Positions 12,449 through 12,702 of a stretch of DNA of 12,702 nucleotides are shown here, piece by piece. Position 1 is the first letter of the stretch. The number at the start of each line of letters is the position of its first letter. Source of the stretch: Rhodospirillaceae bacterium (lineage in GTDB: Bacteria > Pseudomonadota > Alphaproteobacteria > DSM-16000 > Inquilinaceae); contig JAGQRL010000088.1 of NCBI GenBank assembly GCA_020425485.1, positions 1 to 12,702 of the forward strand, read 5' to 3'. The notes below the pieces were generated by a model. It was given only the letters and a program-made list of their open reading frames with translations, searched no databases and had not been told where the DNA came from. The position numbers were made by a program, and so were the translations under genes.

Positions 12449-12702
12449 GTGTCGGCAGCCGGTCTCGGTGAAATCCTCAGCCTCCTGATGTTCCTCGGCG
12501 CCTGCTTCGTGCTGTTGCTGGGCTTTCCGGTCGCCTTCTCGCTGGCCGGCACGGCGGTGATGTTCGCCGGCATCGGCATGCTGCTCGATGTCTTCCAGTT
12601 CAATCTCTTCGGCGCGCTGGCGTCGCGCTATTTCGGCGTGATGGTCAACGAGGTGCTGGTGGCCGTACCCCTGTTCGTCTTCATGGGGGTGATGCTGGAA
12701 CG
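12449..12702 (+). CDS. TRAP transporter large permease (DctM family), partial
   Basis: The gene starts with GTG at 12449, preceded by GGGGAGGAG at 12433-12441, and runs off the right edge after 84 codons. The visible part has the first membrane segment with LLGFPVAFSLAG and then GVMVNEVLVAVPLFVFMGVML, almost identical to residues 58-76 of the minus-strand large permease. It is the start of a second DctM protein of the same branch. Whether it also has the internal insertion and whether a binding protein gene follows cannot be seen. Confidence 0.9.
   Translation, partial: MSAAGLGEILSLLMFLGACFVLLLGFPVAFSLAGTAVMFAGIGMLLDVFQFNLFGALASRYFGVMVNEVLVAVPLFVFMGVMLE

Overview
The window is GC-rich chromosomal DNA, most likely from an alphaproteobacterium of the Rhodospirillales type. 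The evidence is the RecO sequence (MEWTDQGIVL start and a CAATGANDDLAYVSP block), the ParC C-terminus (RLPPRGFP), the codon use, and the mix of TRAP transporters with a flavodoxin preceded by a Fur-type operator. This placement rests on recalled family features, not a search. No rRNA, tRNA, CRISPR array, insertion sequence or phage gene was found.

Region 1 (1-3120), polyamine block. A proline/alanine-rich exported protein of unknown function (153-857) is followed by an aminopropyltransferase, speE-like (929-1783). Next comes a small stand-alone protein with a caspase/CHAT-like His-Cys signature (2024-2557). A class 1 S-adenosylmethionine decarboxylase, speD, lies convergently on the minus strand (2644-3120). 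SpeD makes decarboxylated SAM and the aminopropyltransferase consumes it, so the two form a spermidine-type pathway. The caspase-like gene sits between them. The aminopropyltransferase has changes at amine-contact positions. speD has a structured leader containing a terminator-like hairpin.

Region 2 (3121-7666), housekeeping run on the plus strand. A 334-bp non-coding gap (3121-3454) precedes an MFS transporter (3455-4660), recO (4668-5414) and parC (5456-7666). The genes are closely spaced and may share a transcript.

Region 3 (7667-8732), iron-responsive module. A 242-bp gap with a clear Fur-type dyad leads into a long-chain flavodoxin. A DUF2023-like small protein overlaps the flavodoxin stop codon by 4 bases. 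This looks like an iron-starvation operon in which flavodoxin replaces ferredoxin.

Region 4 (8769-12702), transport island. Two paralogous TRAP transporter membrane pairs diverge from a 286-bp control region. On the minus strand, a small permease, a large permease with an insertion, and a LysE/RhtB exporter form one apparent operon. On the plus strand, a second small permease and the start of a second large permease run off the right edge. No periplasmic binding protein is visible for either pair.

The most original observations are the stand-alone caspase-like protein among polyamine genes, the speD leader, the altered aminopropyltransferase pocket, the Fur box with flavodoxin and DUF2023, and the divergent TRAP pairs without a binding protein.
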